From Tibeticola sediminis (GTDB lineage: Bacteria > Pseudomonadota > Gammaproteobacteria > Burkholderiales > Burkholderiaceae_C): 64,000 nucleotides of DNA. This document shows positions 61,967 to 64,000 of this stretch, in pieces. Both the position numbers and the translations under genes were made by a program. The notes beneath the pieces were generated by a model that saw nothing but the letters and a program-made list of their open reading frames with translations, was not told the DNA's origin and made no database searches. The DNA lies in contig NZ_RKQL01000004.1 of assembly GCF_003843835.1 (NCBI RefSeq), positions 7,501 to 71,500 on the forward strand. The letters are read 5' to 3'. Each line of letters begins with the position of its first letter. Positions within the stretch are counted from its first letter, which is position 1.

Positions 61967-63469
61967 TCACCCCCCGCGCTGTGGCCTCATGCGCATTTGC
62001 CAGGCCGCCACGAGCGCCAGCGCGCACAGCGCCGCGAGCAGTATGAACACCTCGTCGAAGGCCGCCAAGCGCGCGGCACTCGGGCCGGGCTGGGCGAGCG
62101 TTGCACCGTGGGCGGCCAGGCGCCATTCGAGCACGATGCCGCAGAGGCTCACGCCCACGGCGCCGCCGAGCATGCGCATGAAATTGATGACGCTCGAGCC
62201 CTGCGGAATCAGCTCGTGCGGCAGCCCCCGCATGGCGCCGAGGTTCAGCGAGGGCAGGATGAAACCCAGCCCGATGCGCCCCAGAATCGCATCGGCCATC
62301 AGCCAGCCGATCGCACTCGCGGGGCCGAGCGTAGGCATCAGCGCAAACGATGCGGCCAGCAAGGCGAGCCCGAAGCTCACCAAGCGGTGCGTGGGCTGCT
62401 GGTCGGCCAAGCGCCCGACCAGCGCAATCGCCACCGCGAGCACGATGCCCGCCGGCAGCAAAATGGTGCCCACAAAGGCGGGCGTGAGCCCAAGACCCAT
62501 CTGCATGTAGACCGGCAGCAGATAGGTCGAGCCAAACAGCGCCGTGCCGTAGATGAAGGCCACGATGGCGCCAAACGCAAACGGCCGGTGCCCGAACAAG
62601 CGCAGATTCATGAGCGGCGGCGGAGCCGGGGGTAACTGAGTGGCCGGGTGCGCATGGCGGCGCAGCAGCCGACGCTGCCAGAGCACGAAGCCCAGCGTGC
62701 TCGCCGCGGCCCCGCCGAGCAGCGCCGCGGCTTCGCCCCGCGGGCCGCCGTGCAGCGCCACGAGGCCGTTGAGCAGCGCGAGCGTGGCTCCGCTGGCCAG
62801 TGCCAGACCCACGCCGTCGAAGCCGGCCGAGCGACCCGCCGCGACGCCGCCCGGCGCCGTGACCGGCACGTAACGGCGCGCCAGGGCGAGCGAGAGCAGG
62901 CACAGCGGCACCACCATGAAAAAGATCGAACGCCAGCCCAACGCATCGACCAACACCCCGCCCACACTCGGCCCGAGCGCGGGCGCCAGCACCACGCCCA
63001 TGCCAAAGAGCCCGCTGGCGCGCCCTTGTTCCTCAGGCGCGAAGGCACGCAGGATGATGATGGCCGGAATCGGCTGCACCACGCCGGCGGCCAAGCCTTC
63101 CGCCACGCGCGCCGCCAACACCAGCCCAAACGCATTCGCCAGCCCCCCGACCACCCCGCCGGCGAGCAGCAACCCCATGCACAGCCCGTAGGTGCGCCGA
63201 TAACCGAGCCGCGCGAGCAGCCAGGGCGTGGTGAGCATCGACACCGTCATCGCCACCATGAAGCCGCTGGTGACCCATTGCGCGCGCTCCTGCCCGAGCC
63301 CAAAGTGCCGCGACAGGTCCGGAATGGCCACGTTCACGACCGTCGACGACATGACGGATGCCATCGTGCCCACCATCACCGTCAGCAGCAAAAGCCAGCG
63401 GTAGCGCGCACCGTGCCGCGCTTGCAGCGCAGCGAGGGTTCCGGCTTCGGCGGTGCCAGCACCACTCAT
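61967..63469 (-). CDS. DHA2-type MFS drug exporter (EmrB/QacA-like)
   Basis: 500 residues with about fourteen hydrophobic helices. MASVMSSTVVNVAIPDLSRH, the motif A-like loop LARLGYRRTYGLCMG, VGGVLVDALGWRSIFFMVVP (motif C region) and GSSVINFMRMLGGAVGVSL are typical of the fourteen-helix exporters. It probably pumps hydrophobic compounds with protons. The ATG at 63469 overlaps the CWC gene by 4 bases, so they are co-translated. No membrane fusion protein is beside it. Confidence 0.92.
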   Translation of the reverse strand: MSGAGTAEAGTLAALQARHGARYRWLLLLTVMVGTMASVMSSTVVNVAIPDLSRHFGLGQERAQWVTSGFMVAMTVSMLTTPWLLARLGYRRTYGLCMGLLLAGGVVGGLANAFGLVLAARVAEGLAAGVVQPIPAIIILRAFAPEEQGRASGLFGMGVVLAPALGPSVGGVLVDALGWRSIFFMVVPLCLLSLALARRYVPVTAPGGVAAGRSAGFDGVGLALASGATLALLNGLVALHGGPRGEAAALLGGAAASTLGFVLWQRRLLRRHAHPATQLPPAPPPLMNLRLFGHRPFAFGAIVAFIYGTALFGSTYLLPVYMQMGLGLTPAFVGTILLPAGIVLAVAIALVGRLADQQPTHRLVSFGLALLAASFALMPTLGPASAIGWLMADAILGRIGLGFILPSLNLGAMRGLPHELIPQGSSVINFMRMLGGAVGVSLCGIVLEWRLAAHGATLAQPGPSAARLAAFDEVFILLAALCALALVAAWQMRMRPQRGG

Positions 63470-63720
63470 CTGCGGCCCTCGCCAACGGCATCGGGTGGTG
63501 CCGCGCCCGCACACGCCGCGCAGACGCAAGCCTTGCCGCGCGCTGCGGCGGGAATGCGCGCGAGCAGCTCGGCGCTGAAGCTCGCACGGGTGCACCAGCA
63601 GGGGGGCTGCGGCTCACCGCCCGCGCGCTCGAGCGCCATCGCGCAGCCGTTGGGCTGGCCACACACCGGGCATCGGCCGGGGTCTGGGGCGGGCACAAGA
63701 TTAGAAACTGCGGTGTTCAT
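63466..63720 (-). CDS. Cysteine-rich CWC family protein
   Basis: 84 residues with about eight cysteines: PGRCPVCGQPNGCAMALE, PPCWCTRASFSAELLARIP and KACVCAACA. The CWCT centre and spacing fit the small cysteine-rich CWC proteins, which should bind zinc or another metal. The ATG at 63720 is preferred over the GTG two codons earlier. It overlaps the exporter gene by 4 bases. Function unknown. Confidence 0.85.
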   Translation of the reverse strand: MNTAVSNLVPAPDPGRCPVCGQPNGCAMALERAGGEPQPPCWCTRASFSAELLARIPAAARGKACVCAACAGAAPPDAVGEGRR

Positions 63721-63729
63721 TGGCACAGT

Positions 63730-64000
63730 TTAGGCCGCCGCCGCATCAGACCCTCGCACGCCGGCGTGGGCTTGCACCAGACACGCGCGGAGCAAGGCGG
63801 TGGCGCGCGAAGGCGCGGGCGAGCGGCGGGTGATGGCCGAGAACACGCAGTCGTAACCCAGGCGCTCGGGGGCCAGCGCGCGCATGCGGCCCGACTGCAC
63901 GAAGGCGGCGGCGTAGTGGTCGGGCAGGAAGCCGATGAAGGCGCCGCTCAGGATCAGCGTGGCCACCGCCTCTTGATCAAAGCCGGTGGCCGCGCGCTTC
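63730..64000 (-). CDS. LysR-type regulator, C-terminal part only
   Basis: The visible 89 residues carry TLILSGAFIGFLPDHYAAAF and RMRALAPERLGYDCVFSAIT, the last part of a LysR effector domain, and end with an Ala-rich tail. The frame is open at the window edge, so the start and the DNA-binding domain are outside. It ends 9 bases before the start of the CWC gene on the same strand and may be its neighbour in an operon. Confidence 0.8.
   Translation of the reverse strand, partial: KRAATGFDQEAVATLILSGAFIGFLPDHYAAAFVQSGRMRALAPERLGYDCVFSAITRRSPAPSRATALLRACLVQAHAGVRGSDAAAA

Overview
The window is a 64 kb piece of a high-GC chromosome that looks like Burkholderiales (Betaproteobacteria, Comamonadaceae-like). 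The evidence is the gene content: Bug/TctC and TAXI-TRAP receptors, a hemE-priA neighbourhood, an RlmN paralogue, Lrp-regulated PutA without a DNA-binding domain, and YeeE/YedE sulfur transporters. The genus cannot be fixed from sequence reading alone. No rRNA, tRNA, CRISPR array, transposase or phage gene was seen.

Layout: 0-21 kb is ordinary housekeeping and metabolism: a partial uup, a MocR regulator with a LysE exporter, an aminotransferase, phzF, an EAL-CBS-GGDEF protein, a CoA-transferase with a Crp/Fnr regulator, an RlmN-like methylase with a TctC receptor, creatininase, CFA synthase and DsbD. At 21-25.75 kb lies a complete chromosomal integron. It has an integrase gene with all catalytic residues on the + strand, a LexA-like box over its promoter, an attI-like region, and six promoterless cassettes on the - strand, each ending in an attC site. 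All six cassette proteins are uncharacterised and nearly all are predicted membrane or exported proteins. hemE and priA follow.

At 29.6-32.8 kb is a compact sulfur-type cluster: two YeeE/YedE halves, a tiny exported Cys-repeat protein, an unrecognised His-rich protein and a periplasmic double rhodanese. It is followed by katG, an AEC transporter, ilvE, a two-component system, ampG, an M48 peptidase, a TAXI-TRAP transporter operon and putA with its Lrp-type regulator. At 52.8-56.8 kb a glyoxylate-type aminotransferase faces a glcD-lrgA-lrgB operon. Since LrgAB homologues carry glycolate/glycerate in plant plastids, this suggests a bacterial glycolate module. purU, kup, gshB, a DHA2 exporter and a truncated LysR gene close the window.

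The whole window is seeded with non-coding mobile repeats. Family 1 is about 235 bp (five copies), with 17-bp terminal inverted repeats and 5-bp target duplications that always read NTCAN in element orientation. Two copies sit exactly on the stop codon of the first gene of an operon. Family 2 is 161 bp (three full copies plus solo ends), one of them nested inside a family 1 copy with a CTAA duplication. A third 161-bp inverted repeat follows putA. All three share a central hairpin module although their ends differ, so a common core seems to have been captured by different terminal repeats. The partner transposases are not in the window.
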